Shown one piece after another: positions 63,903-64,000 of a stretch of DNA of 64,000 bases (the stretch's first letter is position 1; each line of letters starts with the position of its first letter). The DNA lies in assembly GCF_000695685.1 (NCBI RefSeq), contig NZ_JFFR01000002.1, positions 124,001 to 188,000 on the forward strand, given 5' to 3'. A program made the translations under genes and the position numbers. The notes under the pieces were generated by a model. It searched no databases and was not told where the DNA came from. It saw only the letters and a program-made list of their open reading frames with translations. This DNA comes from Vibrio fortis (GTDB lineage: Bacteria > Pseudomonadota > Gammaproteobacteria > Enterobacterales > Vibrionaceae).

Positions 63903-64000
63903 CTACTCAGAAGATCCAGAAAAATCCGTGAATTGCGCTACAAATTGTTCATGTTTACAGCGAGTTGGCATCCAAGACCAGTGAACAAAAGACACGGTGC
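63903..64000 (-). CDS. 3' end of an unidentified gene, cut by the window edge
   Basis: One minus-strand frame is open from the window edge for 32 codons and reads plausibly as protein (SFVHWSWMPTRCKHEQFVAQ then FTDFSGSSE) before a TAG. The other two frames close early. Too short to identify. Confidence 0.35.
   Translation of the reverse strand, partial: TVSFVHWSWMPTRCKHEQFVAQFTDFSGSSE

Noticed and set aside
1..64000. CRISPR arrays, tRNA or rRNA genes, integrases, insertion sequences, integron attC sites
   Set aside because: No regularly spaced repeats, no cloverleaf-like segments with a TTC-arm signature, and no transposase or recombinase proteins were found on reading both strands.

Overview
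The window looks like chromosome 1 of a Vibrio, most likely of the Splendidus clade. This rests on gene content: a relV-type alarmone synthetase near ihfA, tpm, purT, a cdd/yohJK/sbcB block, a DUF3360 transporter and DUF2058/DUF2804 proteins. It also rests on the moderate GC and the many short GGCCTCGC...GCGAGGCC terminators. No tRNA, rRNA, CRISPR array, integrase or transposase was seen. Species assignment is an inference.

Layout. (1) Bases 1-1717: the 3' two thirds of pheT and its terminator. (2) 1.7-12.2 kb, accessory: an AT-rich two-gene pair (OLD/DUF3696-like ATPase plus TOPRIM effector, a candidate anti-phage module), a secreted alpha/beta hydrolase, an ABM-like protein behind a threonine-codon attenuator, and a small array in which the hydrolase 3' end plus terminator is repeated as broken copies around a ribbon-helix-helix gene and a 40-aa membrane peptide. 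A coiled-coil lipoprotein with a cysteine-protease-like partner and another hydrolase follow. (3) 12.2-30.5 kb: DUF3360 transporter, a Fur-box gene, patatin, esterase/LysR pair, an ABC-F ATPase behind a leader peptide, Lrp/PLP-enzyme pair, GlxA-type regulator, LysE exporter, an accD homologue with its own divergent LysR, a phosphoesterase, LysR/pirin. (4) 30.5-44.6 kb: RcnR-type regulator and its probable targets, a chemoreceptor, a Fur-type sitABCD Mn/Fe transporter, a GlcG-like protein facing a two-component system, and lipoproteins. (5) 44.6-52.3 kb: ihfA, a pseudogene, relV, tpm, purT, cdd, yohJK and sbcB, in the order I remember from V. cholerae. (6) 52.3-64 kb: sterol desaturase-like protein, DUF2804, AraC regulator, DUF2058, BCCT transporter, zinc ribbon, LysR/aldo-keto reductase/GlcG-like cluster, tcyP and an NAD(P)-binding protein.

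pheT and ihfA, usually close neighbours in gamma-proteobacteria, are 43 kb apart here. The material between them is largely regulator-plus-target pairs, lipoproteins and small unknown genes, which suggests a variable region. The items most worth following up are the ATPase/TOPRIM pair, the accD copy changed at the position tied to andrimid resistance, the ABC-F leader with an anti-Shine-Dalgarno pairing, the threonine attenuator far from any threonine gene, RcnR operators in front of non-transporter genes, and the repeated hydrolase 3' ends.
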